Source of the DNA: Nostoc edaphicum CCNP1411
Lineage (GTDB): Bacteria; Cyanobacteriota; Cyanobacteriia; Cyanobacteriales; Nostocaceae
Reading direction: 5' to 3'
Assembly (NCBI RefSeq): GCF_014023275.1
Contig: NZ_CP054698.1
Span: 5,107,001 to 5,171,000, forward strand
DNA length: 64,000 nt
Positions 35,155 to 47,118 of the stretch are shown here, piece after piece. Under the pieces are notes generated by a model. That model saw only the letters and a list, made by a program, of their open reading frames with translations, searched no databases and was not told where the DNA came from. Position 1 is the stretch's first letter. Every line of letters begins with the position of its first letter. The position numbers and the translations under genes were made by a program.

Positions 35155-35488
35155 TAAGAGGTTGTTTGAAAAGTGTTTCGCTGTGACTTTAATCACTTTT
35201 AGATCCCCCTAAATCCCCCTTAAAAAGGGGACTTTAATTCTGGTTCCCCCCTTTTTAAGGCTACGGTGTACACACAAGTCTGAAATCGCTGATTAACCAA
35301 GATTTTACCCCACCCTAACCCTCCCCTTGCAAAGGGGAGGGAACTAGATTTTCTATTTCCCCCCTTTGCAAGGGGGGATTAAGGGGGGTAATTAGACTTG
35401 TGTGTACACCGTAGCCTTTTTAAGGGGGGGGTTAAGGGGGATCTAAAATTTTTGATACCGACAAGAGGAGTTTTCAAACTTCCTCTAA
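35155..35488. repeat. Outer G/C-run palindromic element with imperfect terminal inverted repeats
   Basis: The left end AGAGGTTGTTTGAAAA (near 35158) pairs with the right end TTTTCAAACTTCCTCT (35472-35487). Inside are 'agatccccctaaatccccct' and the mirrored 'gggttaagggggatct'. The element has itself been split by a 156-bp MITE at 35260-35415. Relatives are at 25475-25650, at 56303-56457 and in part at 11531-11590. Confidence 0.75.
35260..35415. mobile_element. 156-bp MITE with 22-bp perfect inverted ends and 9-bp target duplication
   Basis: The ends are exact 22-bp inverted repeats beginning GCTACGGTGTACACACAAGT at 35260 and ending with its complement at 35415. The flanks are the direct repeat CTTTTTAAG at 35251-35259 and 35416-35424, which reconstructs an uninterrupted outer palindrome when the insert is removed. 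The interior has further C/G-run palindromes and no ORF. It needs a transposase supplied in trans. Solo copies of the end are at 11485-11504 and 40344-40362. Confidence 0.9.
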
Positions 35489-35495
35489 GATTCAT

Positions 35496-36383
35496 CTAGA
35501 AATTTCTAAAATCAATCATTGTCTGACGATAAGCATCTGGCAAACCTGTATCAAAACACTTCCCTTTAACAACATACCCTGTCATTCCCTCTTCCTGACG
35601 TAACTTTTCCAGACAGGATGTTAACTGAAATTCACCTCGTTCTCGGAAATTTTGATTTATATGCTCTGCTAGAAAGTCAAAAATTTTCGGCGTCAGCAAA
35701 TATAAGCCAAATATACCTAAAAAATCATTTTCTGCCATTCCTTCTACACGCAAATGCTGTTTTGCATATTCAATGGTAGGCTTTTCATAGAGTTGTGTAA
35801 CTGACAAAATCGAATTTAACTCTTGCCAAACTCCTGTTATACACCCAGCCTTATGAATAATCTCTGCTGGCATTGTAGTTAAACCAACAACATTTTGATT
35901 CACTTGTTCGTAAACATCTAAAACTTGACTAGCACAAGATTTTTCAATGTCAGATGCATAAATGTGGTCGCCCAACATTAGTAAAAATGGCTCATTCTGC
36001 ACCCAATCTTTGGCACAAAACACCGCATGACCATAGCCCAATTGCTCCTCTTGCAATAAGATGGTAATTTTGCTGCCTAAATCTTCGAGATATTGGCTAT
36101 ATTCCTGATTTTGCGGTGAAAGTTTCTCTAAAAGTTCTTTTTTAGGTGGGTTTTTCAATAAATTTTCAAATATTTCTTTGTCATCGGGCTGCACCACGAT
36201 CCCCACTTCTGCAATTCCAGCACTAATTGCCTCTTCAATAATTGCGAGAATCACAGGTTTTGCCCTACCATCTCGATCAATAATCGGAAAAAGTTCTTTT
36301 TTCACAACTTTCGTAGCTGGAAACAACCGAGTCCCAAAACCAGCTACCGGAATCACAGCTTTTCTAACTTGATTTTTCTGCAT
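35496..36383 (-). CDS. galU: UTP-glucose-1-phosphate uridylyltransferase-like nucleotidyltransferase
   Basis: Starting at ATG 36383 the protein has 295 residues and begins MQKNQVRKAVIPVAGFGTRL, the classical GalU N-terminus. A longer frame from 36458 overlaps the preceding hemW gene and is rejected. The signature GFGTRLFPATKVVKKELFPI is at about residues 15-34, followed by the acidic catalytic LMLGDHIYAS and the EKPTIEYAKQH region. The enzyme makes UDP-glucose for glycolipid and polysaccharide synthesis. It sits 10 bp after the hemW stop on the same strand, so both are probably one operon. The sugar specificity is inferred from similarity only. Confidence 0.88.
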   Translation of the reverse strand: MQKNQVRKAVIPVAGFGTRLFPATKVVKKELFPIIDRDGRAKPVILAIIEEAISAGIAEVGIVVQPDDKEIFENLLKNPPKKELLEKLSPQNQEYSQYLEDLGSKITILLQEEQLGYGHAVFCAKDWVQNEPFLLMLGDHIYASDIEKSCASQVLDVYEQVNQNVVGLTTMPAEIIHKAGCITGVWQELNSILSVTQLYEKPTIEYAKQHLRVEGMAENDFLGIFGLYLLTPKIFDFLAEHINQNFRERGEFQLTSCLEKLRQEEGMTGYVVKGKCFDTGLPDAYRQTMIDFRNF

Positions 36384-36393
36384 AAATGGATCG

Positions 36394-37575
36394 TCACCCC
36401 AACTTCTCGAACAACTCCGCCAACACCACATTAGAAAACAAAAACCCTTGGGGATCAATCAAATGCAACCTTCCCTCTACAATTTCTACCCAACCTTCAT
36501 CAAAATACTCTTGCAAACACCTGCAAATTTCCTCCACCTTCTCTTCCCCATAAGCTTCCGCCAACGCCGCCAAACTCACACCCTCCGCCAAACGCAACCC
36601 CAACATTAACGTTTCTAACAATACTTCCTTTGGGGGAGTCAGATCACAATCAATCACACCGCCAGCTTCTACCCACTTGTAATACTCCTTAGTTTTACGC
36701 GGACGAGTGAAGCGTTTACCCTCAACATAACTCGCTGCACCCATCCCAAAGCCGTAATAAGAGCGGTTTTCCCAATAGACTCGATTATGTCGGCACTGAT
36801 GACCAGATTGAGCATAATTAGAAATTTCATAATGCTCATAACCTGCACTAGTTAAAACCTGCTGCCCCATCTGGTACATTTTGACCGTGGCTTCATCCGT
36901 GGGCAAAGGAGTATCGCCAGGTTTGTAGTAACGGCCAAAAGCCGTACCTGGTTCGATGGTAAGATCATAAATAGATATGTGAGTAGGTAGAAGCGCTACC
37001 GCTTTGGTGAGAGAATCTTGCCATTGATCCAAAGACTGATGCGGCAACCCGGAGATTAGGTCTAAGCTAAATTCGGGAATCTCGACTTGATGAATTAGTT
37101 CCACTGCTGCAAAAATATCTTCAACTGAGTGCGATCGCCCCGCCCTTTGCAATAATTCTGATTGAAAGGCTTGTACACCCAAACTTACCCGGTTCACGCC
37201 TGCACTGCGATATCCTGCTATATGTGCTAAATCAAAAGTACCTGGGTCAATTTCCATAGAAATTTCTACCCCAGATGCAATACCAAAATGCTTCTCTAGC
37301 TCTGTTACTATCCGTTGTAGCTGCTCTATTGATAGCAGGGAAGGAGTACCACCACCGAAGAAAATTGTCTTTAGGGGTTGACCAAATGCTGGTGTAATGG
37401 CAATTTCTTGACATAGCACCTCAACATATTGGGAGATAGTACCAGATGTTTCGCCCCGCAAGCGATCGCCAACAACAGACACCGGGAAATCACAATAAAA
37501 GCACCGCCGTCTGCAAAAGGGAATATGCACATAAGCAGAACTCGCAATTCCAGAAATACTAAATTTTTGACTCAT
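36394..37575 (-). CDS. hemW: HemW-type radical SAM protein (heme chaperone)
   Basis: This 393-residue protein has the radical SAM motif HIPFCRRRCFYCDF (Cys21, Cys25, Cys28). The fourth cysteine that true oxygen-independent coproporphyrinogen oxidase HemN has right after this motif is absent (Asp follows), which points to HemW, a heme-binding and delivering protein. Other conserved blocks are FFGGGTPSLL, GVNRVSLGVQAFQ, HYEISNYA and the C-terminal HemN-type domain (QGFLFSNVVLAELF). It starts at ATG 37575 and is followed after 10 bp by a galU-like gene. Confidence 0.92.
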   Translation of the reverse strand: MSQKFSISGIASSAYVHIPFCRRRCFYCDFPVSVVGDRLRGETSGTISQYVEVLCQEIAITPAFGQPLKTIFFGGGTPSLLSIEQLQRIVTELEKHFGIASGVEISMEIDPGTFDLAHIAGYRSAGVNRVSLGVQAFQSELLQRAGRSHSVEDIFAAVELIHQVEIPEFSLDLISGLPHQSLDQWQDSLTKAVALLPTHISIYDLTIEPGTAFGRYYKPGDTPLPTDEATVKMYQMGQQVLTSAGYEHYEISNYAQSGHQCRHNRVYWENRSYYGFGMGAASYVEGKRFTRPRKTKEYYKWVEAGGVIDCDLTPPKEVLLETLMLGLRLAEGVSLAALAEAYGEEKVEEICRCLQEYFDEGWVEIVEGRLHLIDPQGFLFSNVVLAELFEKLG

Positions 37576-37986
37576 GTTGAGAAAGAATTGAGTTAATCCA
37601 ACTGCGAATTAGAGACAATAAAAAAGAGGTAAGAATTCAGGAGTCAGGAGTCAGGAGCCAGAATAATTGTAAAATCAAGCGTGTAATAACTTCTTGATTT
37701 TATTAAAATTATTAAGTTTGGGTATCAAAGTCTTCTTAATTCTGACTTCTGGATTCTGGATTCTGAATTCTTACAAAAAGAGTAGTTTATTTACAAATTT
37801 CTGTCGTTTTACAAAGAAACAATGAAAAATATTAAGATAAAAGCCTTTGGTTATAATAATTGCAGATATTGTCCTACTAAACCCTTAGTGTAAGTCAATA
37901 TTGCTTATTGATGAGTTTATCTTACCGATGAAATAAAAAATACTTAACTTTATCGGTGAACACAATTTCAGGAAAACAAGACAACC
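37576..37986. repeat. Intergenic region with short tandem repeats
   Basis: Gaattc-flanked arrays (37630-37661, GGAGTCA units; 37739-37774, GGATTCT units) are roughly complementary to each other and can form a long stem of the same type as at 3600-3750. The rest is AT-rich and contains the promoter regions of hemW (minus) and the PIN-TRAM gene (plus). No gene was seen. Confidence 0.6.
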
Positions 37987-39063
37987 ATGCTTGACGCCAT
38001 TATCATTTTCTCATTTATCCTGGCAGCGTCGGGAATAGGGTTCTACAGCATTGAACTGTTACCCAATGGGGCGCTAGATCAAGTAACGAATCTAGAAGCT
38101 TTACGCTTAGTTGTTGCCGTCTTTGCCGCCATTATTGGTGGTGCGATCGGGCTGAGTTTCCAGACGACATATCGTCGCCTAGAATCACAAGTCAAGGAAA
38201 TGCCTCTGGAAGTGATCTTAACTCGTGCCATTGGCTTAGTGATTGGGCTATTGTTAGCTAACCTCATGCTAGCCCCACTATTTTTGCTACCTATCCCGGC
38301 GGATTTTGGATTTATTAAGCCACTCGTGGCAGTTGTCGGTAGTATTATCCTCTCCGTCACTGGCATGAATTTGGCAGATACTCACGGGCGAGGCTTATTG
38401 CGGTTCATTAATCCCAACACCGTCGAATCGATGGTAGTGGAAGGAACACTAAAACCCGCCAATACCAAAGTTTTAGACACTAGCTGCATTATTGATGGTC
38501 GTATTGAAGCCTTACTAGAAACAGGATTTCTGGAAGGGCAAATTCTTGTACCCCAGTTTGTCTTGCAAGAACTCCAACAAGTAGCAGATGCTAGCAAAGA
38601 CCAAAAACGGGTGCGCGGAAGACGAGGGCTAGAAATTCTCAACCGCATTAAAGAAGATTATCCCGATCGCATTCTGATTAATGCAGTTGACTACGACGAT
38701 ATTCCCACAGTAGACGCGAAGTTAGTACGCTTCGCCCAAGAAATCAGCGGTACATTGCTAACTAACGACTACAACTTGTCTAAAGTCGCCAGCGTTCAGA
38801 AAGTACCTGTTTTGAATGTGAATGATTTAGTGAATGCCGTCCGTCCCAGTTATTTACCTGGTGACAACCTGGATTTGAAAATCCTCAAGGAAGGCAAAGA
38901 ACCCAGTCAAGGCATTGGCTATCTAGACGACGGCACAATGGTTGTTGTTGAAGAAGGCAGCAATTATGTGGGTGGTGAACTGCGAGTAGTAGTAACCAGT
39001 GCTTTACAAACTACAGCAGGAAGAATGATTTTTGCCAAACCCCAAGCTTCAGCATTGGCGTGA
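37987..39063 (+). CDS. Membrane-anchored PIN and TRAM domain protein (YacL-like)
   Basis: This 358-residue protein has four hydrophobic segments in the first 135 residues. A PIN nuclease domain follows at about 155-270: VLDTSCIIDGRIEALLETGF, FVLQELQQVAD, RGRRGLEIL, DAKLVRFAQE and LLTNDYNLSKVA retain the acidic catalytic set. A TRAM RNA-binding domain ends the protein (GIGYLDDGTMVVVEEGSNYV, then GGELRVVVTSALQT). This architecture is that of the conserved YacL/PRTRAM family, for which an RNase role at the membrane is inferred. A good terminator follows 35 bp after the stop. Confidence 0.93.
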   Translation: MLDAIIIFSFILAASGIGFYSIELLPNGALDQVTNLEALRLVVAVFAAIIGGAIGLSFQTTYRRLESQVKEMPLEVILTRAIGLVIGLLLANLMLAPLFLLPIPADFGFIKPLVAVVGSIILSVTGMNLADTHGRGLLRFINPNTVESMVVEGTLKPANTKVLDTSCIIDGRIEALLETGFLEGQILVPQFVLQELQQVADASKDQKRVRGRRGLEILNRIKEDYPDRILINAVDYDDIPTVDAKLVRFAQEISGTLLTNDYNLSKVASVQKVPVLNVNDLVNAVRPSYLPGDNLDLKILKEGKEPSQGIGYLDDGTMVVVEEGSNYVGGELRVVVTSALQTTAGRMIFAKPQASALA

Positions 39064-39097
39064 AACAATGGGATGTTTAATTCAAGTGACATTTGGT

Positions 39098-39131
39098 AAT
39101 CGGTGCAGGTTGACTGCACCGATTATTTATT
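39098..39131 (+). terminator. Rho-independent terminator
   Basis: An 11-bp perfect stem (AATCGGTGCAG / CTGCACCGATT) with loop GTTGA is followed by ATTTATT, 35 bp after the PIN-TRAM stop. Confidence 0.8.
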
Positions 39132-39288
39132 AATTAGACTTATAAACCTCACTATTGAGGCATCACATTTATGATTTCCCACCCAAGAACAAAATTTCGT
39201 TATTTGAACCACGTTTAGAACTCTGTTTGAGAGTTCCCACTCATTCCCAAATAAACAACCTACACTTGTCAGAATCTTCCTCCTGCCT

Positions 39289-40263
39289 TCATTGATAAAT
39301 TTCGGGGTTGACACAATAAGCTAGACGATCGCCCCTCAGTCCAGCAATTAAGTTAGCGATCGCCATTGTTGCCATTTTTGATCGCGTTTGACGACTGGCA
39401 CTGCCAATATGAGGCGCAATAATTAGATTATCTAGAGTCAACAACAGGCTATCGCTGGGAATCGGTTCTGGTTCGGTGACATCCACAGCCGCAGCGGCAA
39501 TTTGACCACTTGTAAGGGCACGATACAGAGAATCTGGATCTACAATAGTTCCCCGCGCTGTATTAATCAAAATAGCCGATCGCTTCATCAACTCAAATTG
39601 GCGATCGCTAATAAGATGATAAGTATCATCAGTAGATGGTGTGTGCAGTGTTACAAAATCAGACTCTTGCAGCAAGTGTTCCAACGTAGCAAACTCCACA
39701 CCTAAAGATTGTTCTAATTCTGGGTTACATCGTTGCCTACTCGTATATAAAATCTGCATTTCAAACCCTTTGGCACGACGAGCAATCGCTTGACCAATGC
39801 GCCCAAAACCAACAATCCCCAAAGTAGCACCCGTAACATTTGGCCCCAATAATAAGTCTGGTTCCCAAGTCTGCCACAACCCTGCACGAGTAAACCGATC
39901 TGCCTCCACTACTCGCCGTGCTGCTGCCATGAGTAATGCCCAAGCAAAATCTGCGGTAGCATCGGTTAGCACACCAGGAGTATGACCGACGGGAATTTGC
40001 CGTGCCGTAGCGGCGGCAATGTCAATGTTATCGTAACCCACCGCCATCTGACTGATGACTTTGAGTTTCCCAGACTCGATCAGTTGTCGATCAATTTGGT
40101 CAGTCAGCAGACAGAGTAATCCATCTATTTCCTGGACTTTTTCTCGTAAAATTTCGTAGGGAGGGGGTTGGCGTTCTGGCCAAACTTCCACAGTGACAAG
40201 CGATCGCAGTTCCTCTAATTCAATGGGTAGACGACGAGTAACGAAGACTTTAGCTTCAAGCAT
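39289..40263 (-). CDS. D-2-hydroxyacid dehydrogenase (glyoxylate/hydroxypyruvate reductase type)
   Basis: From ATG 40263 the protein has 324 residues and begins MLEAKVFVTRRLP, the normal N-terminus of D-glycerate dehydrogenases. ATG 40290 would add nine unlikely residues. The NAD(P)-binding motif is GIVGFGRIGQAIARR. The catalytic residues are Arg in INTARGTIVD, Glu in VDVTEPEPIP and His in IAPHIGSASR. It probably reduces glyoxylate or hydroxypyruvate in photorespiratory metabolism. Cofactor choice is not certain. It stands alone, divergent from the geosmin cluster. Confidence 0.92.
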   Translation of the reverse strand: MLEAKVFVTRRLPIELEELRSLVTVEVWPERQPPPYEILREKVQEIDGLLCLLTDQIDRQLIESGKLKVISQMAVGYDNIDIAAATARQIPVGHTPGVLTDATADFAWALLMAAARRVVEADRFTRAGLWQTWEPDLLLGPNVTGATLGIVGFGRIGQAIARRAKGFEMQILYTSRQRCNPELEQSLGVEFATLEHLLQESDFVTLHTPSTDDTYHLISDRQFELMKRSAILINTARGTIVDPDSLYRALTSGQIAAAAVDVTEPEPIPSDSLLLTLDNLIIAPHIGSASRQTRSKMATMAIANLIAGLRGDRLAYCVNPEIYQ

Positions 40264-43510
<3,247 letters not shown>

Positions 43511-43565
43511 GGTCATTACTCGGTCAATAAAGTCAGGTTTTTTGTCGGTGAGTTAATTCAAGGTC

Positions 43566-43666
43566 ATACCATTTTGGATTTTAGATTTTAGATTTTGGAT
43601 TGTGAAACATCCATTGGATAAGTGTTTCAGTTTTCCATTTGTCGCAATCATTTTTCAAATTGGTAT
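43566..43666. repeat. MITE-like element with ATACCA...TGGTAT ends
   Basis: The left end ATACCATTTTGGA and the right end TTCAAATTGGTAT are near-inverted repeats about 100 bp apart. A related element is at 49864-49967. It separates geosmin synthase from the first shell-protein gene and contains AT-rich direct repeats (ATTTTAG/ATTTTGG). No ORF. Confidence 0.6.
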
Positions 43667-43726
43667 CAGTATGCGATCGCGTGAGATCAGTTTTTTTAGT
43701 AACTAATTAAAGTGGAGGATTAAGTT

Positions 43727-45136
43727 GTGACGTATTCTAACGATCCCAATTTGAATGTAGAAGATCAGCAGCCCCATTTAACTTTGAGTACAGCAGCGGC
43801 GCGTAATTTGGCGACAACGACCAAATCTGCACCACAGACTCAGGAAATTACATCGCGGTGGTTATTGAAGTTGTTGCCGTGGGTGCAGACGAAAGGTGGC
43901 GCATATCGGGTCAACCGTCGGTTGAGTTATTCCGTCGGTGATGGGCGGGTGAGTTTCACTAACACCGGAGCAACGGTGCAGGTGATTCCCCTGGAACTTA
44001 CTGAGTTGCCCTTACTGCGAGGGTTTAACAACCTTGACGTATTGACCGGGTTGGCAAACCAGTTTGTGCAGCAAGAGTATGCCCCAGATGATGTAATCGT
44101 CGAACTTGGCCAGCCTGCCGATCGCGTCATTCTGATTGCTCGTGGCAAGGTCAACAAGATTGGTGTTGGCAAGTATGGCGAGCAGATCGTCTTCGATGTG
44201 CTCGCTGACGGCGATCACTTCGGCGATGAAACTGTGGTGCAGTCGGAGGATACTTGGCAGTACACCCTCAAAGCGATTACCAGAACCATCGTTTTGTCGC
44301 TACCCCAAGCAGCGTTTGAGAGGGCGATCGCTCAGTCTGAGGCGTTAGGAACTCATGTTGAACAGTTCCGCACCCGCCTGAACCAGCCACAAACTGCCCA
44401 AGGTGAAGCGGCCATTGAACTGGCAGCCGATCATCCCCAAGAGGCTGAGTTGCCGGGAACCTTCGCCGATTACGAACTCACACCCAGAGAATATGAGTTG
44501 AGCATTGCTCAAACGGTGTTGCGAGTAAGTACACGGGTAGCTGATCTGTACAACGAACCGTACAACCAGACAGAAGAACAACTGCGTCTGACTATCGAGG
44601 CATTGCGGGAACGTCAAGAACACGAATTACTCAACAACCGCGAATTCGGGTTGCTGCACAATGCTGACCTCAAACAACGGATCTACAGCAGTAGCGGCGC
44701 ACCCACCCCCGATGACTTGGACGAGCTGTTGGCTACGGTATGGAAGGAGCCGGGATTCTTCCTGGCTCACCCCCGGACGATCGCTGCTTTCGGTCGTGAG
44801 GCCAACCGCCTGGGTCTTTATCCACAAAGCGTAGATGTGAACGGCGTTCAGGTAACATCTTGGCGCGGCGTACCCATCTTTCCTTCCAATAAGATCCCCA
44901 TCAGCAATAACCGCACCAGTTCTATCCTTTTGCTCCGCACTGGTGTAGAAAAACAAGGAGTGATCGGCTTACATCAAACTGGTATCCCCGATGAATACCA
45001 ACCCAGCTTGTCTGTTCGATTCATGGGCATCAGCGAAAAGGCGATCATCTCCTACCTCGTCACCGCCTACTACTCCGCAGCCGTCCTCACTCCTGACGCA
45101 CTTGGCATCCTTGAAGATGTTGAAATTGGGCGCTAA
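43727..45136 (+). CDS. Family 2B encapsulin-type shell protein with cyclic-nucleotide-binding domain (paralogue 1)
   Basis: This 469-residue protein starts at GTG 43727 with GGAGG seven to eleven bases upstream. The N-terminal arm ([20 protein letters not shown], then [22 protein letters not shown]) is characteristic of Family 2 encapsulins, which have the HK97 phage capsid fold. Residues about 98-215 form an inserted cyclic-nucleotide-binding domain ([43 protein letters not shown]). Residues 245-469 make up the capsid core ([57 protein letters not shown]). Such proteins are known partners of terpene cyclases and were earlier named cyclic-nucleotide-binding (Cnb) proteins next to 2-methylisoborneol and geosmin genes. 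A shell enclosing the geosmin synthase is inferred from this linkage. The phosphate-binding cassette lacks the usual arginine. Confidence 0.92.
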   Translation: MTYSNDPNLNVEDQQPHLTLSTAAARNLATTTKSAPQTQEITSRWLLKLLPWVQTKGGAYRVNRRLSYSVGDGRVSFTNTGATVQVIPLELTELPLLRGFNNLDVLTGLANQFVQQEYAPDDVIVELGQPADRVILIARGKVNKIGVGKYGEQIVFDVLADGDHFGDETVVQSEDTWQYTLKAITRTIVLSLPQAAFERAIAQSEALGTHVEQFRTRLNQPQTAQGEAAIELAADHPQEAELPGTFADYELTPREYELSIAQTVLRVSTRVADLYNEPYNQTEEQLRLTIEALRERQEHELLNNREFGLLHNADLKQRIYSSSGAPTPDDLDELLATVWKEPGFFLAHPRTIAAFGREANRLGLYPQSVDVNGVQVTSWRGVPIFPSNKIPISNNRTSSILLLRTGVEKQGVIGLHQTGIPDEYQPSLSVRFMGISEKAIISYLVTAYYSAAVLTPDALGILEDVEIGR

Positions 45137-45240
45137 ATATCAGGAGTGCTGAGTGTTGAGTGAGTAAAAATTATAGCTGACTGTTGATACCCTGCAAGAA
45201 AGTGGGCGGTCTTTTAACTCAGCACTCAGCACTGAATGCA

Positions 45241-45371
45241 ATACGGTTTGATTAAGGCAAGAGACGCGATAAATCGCCGTCTCTACAAAAGATTGTTCCT
45301 TGTAGAGACGGCGATTTATCGCGTCTTTGGATCTAGAATTTTCATCAAAAAACCTTAACCGAACCGTATTG
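45241..45371. repeat. 131-bp palindromic MITE-like element between the two shell genes
   Basis: The outer ends ATACGGTTTGATTAAGG (45241-45257) and CCTTAACCGAACCGTAT (45354-45370) are imperfect inverted repeats. The core is the 28-bp-arm palindrome GAGACGCGATAAATCGCCGT... at 45261-45328, of the family also seen at 33882-33948 and 49908-49927. A heptamer array (CTCAGCA) precedes it. In RNA it would form a long hairpin between the two coding regions. Confidence 0.8.
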
Positions 45372-45412
45372 GTACTGAATGGCACTTTTATTACTAACTA
45401 GAGGATCGGCTG

Positions 45413-46819
45413 ATGACGGATTTTATTGAATCAAATTTAAATGTTGAGAGTGGACAACCTCAACTGAGTTTGAGTAAAGATGCTGCGCGTAATTTGTCCA
45501 CGACCACCAAATCTGCACCGCAGACGCAGGAAATTACCTCACGGTGGTTATTGAAGATGTTGCCGTGGGTGCAGACGAAGGGTGGCACTTATCGGCTGAA
45601 CCGTCGGTTGACCTATACAGTAGGTGATGGGCGGTTGAGTTTCTCCAACACCGGAGCCGAGGTGCAGGTGATTCCCCAGGAACTTGGTGAGTTGCCCTTG
45701 CTGCGAGGATTTGACGATATCGAGGTGCTGAGGGCGTTAGCAAGTCGGTTTGTTCAGCAGGAGTTCGCACCTGGTGATATCATTGTCCAGTCAGGTCAGC
45801 CAGCCAATCAGCTTTTCTTAATCGCACATGGCAAAGTAAACAAGATTGGTATTGGCAAGTATGACGAGCAGCCTCTATTGGATATGCTAGCTGACGGTGA
45901 TTATTTTGGCGATCGCGTGTTGGTCGATTCAGAAAGCAATTGGAAGTTCACAGTCAAAGCTGTGACCCGATGCACCGTATTAGCACTACCACAACAGGCA
46001 TTTCGGGAACTGCTCAACCAGTCGCAAGCGTTGCAAGCCCAAGTTGAGCAGTTTCGGACTCGCGCCGAACTTCCACAAAACAAGTATGGGGAAGCTGCGA
46101 TCGCGTTGTCAACCAGTCATAGTACAGAGACGACATTACCAGGAACATTTGTTGACTACGAACTTTCACCCCGCGAATATCAGTTAAGCATTGCTCAGAC
46201 TATGTTGCGAGTGAATACTCGCGTTGCGGATCTGTACAATCAACCATATAACCAGACGGAAGAACAACTGCGGCTGACGATTGAGGCATTGCGGGAACGT
46301 CAAGAATACGAGTTGATCAACAACCGCGAATTTGGATTGTTGCACAACGCCGACCTGAAACAGCGCATCTACACTCGCAGCGGCCCCCCAACTCCCGATG
46401 ACCTTGATGAACTAGTCACCCGTCGGCGGAAGTCGAGGTTCTTTCTGGCTCATCCCCGCACTATTGCAGCCTTCGGTCGCCAGTGTAACCGTCTGGGCAT
46501 CTATCCAGACACCATCGACATGGATGGGAGCAAAATAATCACGTGGCGCAATGTACCGATTTTTCCCTGTAACAAGATTCCGATTACCAAGAATCAGACC
46601 AGTTCTATCCTTATACTCCGCACTGGTGAGAAAGATCAGGGCGTGATTGGCTTACATCAAACTGGTATCCCGGACGAATACCAACCCAGTTTGTCCGTCC
46701 GATTTATGGGCATCAGCGAAAAGGCCATTATCTCTTACCTCGTCACTGCCTACTACTCCGCAGCTGTCCTCGTTCCTGACGCACTTGGCATCCTCGAAGA
46801 TGTCGAAATCGGTCGCTGA
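45413..46819 (+). CDS. Family 2B encapsulin-type shell protein with cyclic-nucleotide-binding domain (paralogue 2)
   Basis: This 468-residue protein starts at ATG 45413 after AGAGGAT. It has the same domain order as the upstream paralogue: N-arm ([35 protein letters not shown]), inserted cyclic-nucleotide-binding domain at about 98-215 ([38 protein letters not shown]), and capsid core at about 245-468. The last 59 residues differ from paralogue 1 at only one position, whereas the nucleotide-binding domains have diverged much more. This fits co-assembly into one shell with different sensor insertions. The pocket again lacks the canonical arginine (SNWKFTVKA). The two genes are 276 bp apart with a hairpin element between them. 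No further biosynthetic gene follows on this strand. Confidence 0.92.
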   Translation: MTDFIESNLNVESGQPQLSLSKDAARNLSTTTKSAPQTQEITSRWLLKMLPWVQTKGGTYRLNRRLTYTVGDGRLSFSNTGAEVQVIPQELGELPLLRGFDDIEVLRALASRFVQQEFAPGDIIVQSGQPANQLFLIAHGKVNKIGIGKYDEQPLLDMLADGDYFGDRVLVDSESNWKFTVKAVTRCTVLALPQQAFRELLNQSQALQAQVEQFRTRAELPQNKYGEAAIALSTSHSTETTLPGTFVDYELSPREYQLSIAQTMLRVNTRVADLYNQPYNQTEEQLRLTIEALRERQEYELINNREFGLLHNADLKQRIYTRSGPPTPDDLDELVTRRRKSRFFLAHPRTIAAFGRQCNRLGIYPDTIDMDGSKIITWRNVPIFPCNKIPITKNQTSSILILRTGEKDQGVIGLHQTGIPDEYQPSLSVRFMGISEKAIISYLVTAYYSAAVLVPDALGILEDVEIGR

Positions 46820-47118
46820 GGAAAGGGTTAGTGCATCTGAAATATCTGGTAGCGATTTGCAAACATCGGGATATGGCTTAAGGAGGCAGGAGGATGAAGG
46901 CAGGAAGGAGGCAGGAGGTAATCCCCATAAATAAATTTAGGGGATTTATGATGGACGCTGTATTTTTGCGCTGCGCGTCTCAAAATACATTTTTAACCTT
47001 TATTCATAAATAAATTTAGTTGCTCTCAAACCCGTTTGGCAGAGGGCAAAAAATATATTTTCTGCCTCCTGCCTTCTGCCTTTTGCCTCCTGCCCTCTGC
47101 CTTTCTTCGGTAAAGACA
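46820..47118. repeat. Tandem repeats (GGCAGGA and CTGCCTC types)
   Basis: About 46880-46918 holds GGCAGGA/GGAGGCA units on the plus strand, and 47061-47105 holds CTGCCTTCTGCC units, complementary to the first. This allows a long-range stem between the shell gene and the convergent O-methyltransferase gene, perhaps acting as a two-way terminator. Confidence 0.6.

Noticed and set aside
36384..36458. Longer start of the galU-like gene at 36458
   Set aside because: It would overlap the 3' end of hemW by 65 bp and adds residues not found in GalU proteins. ATG 36383 fits the family.
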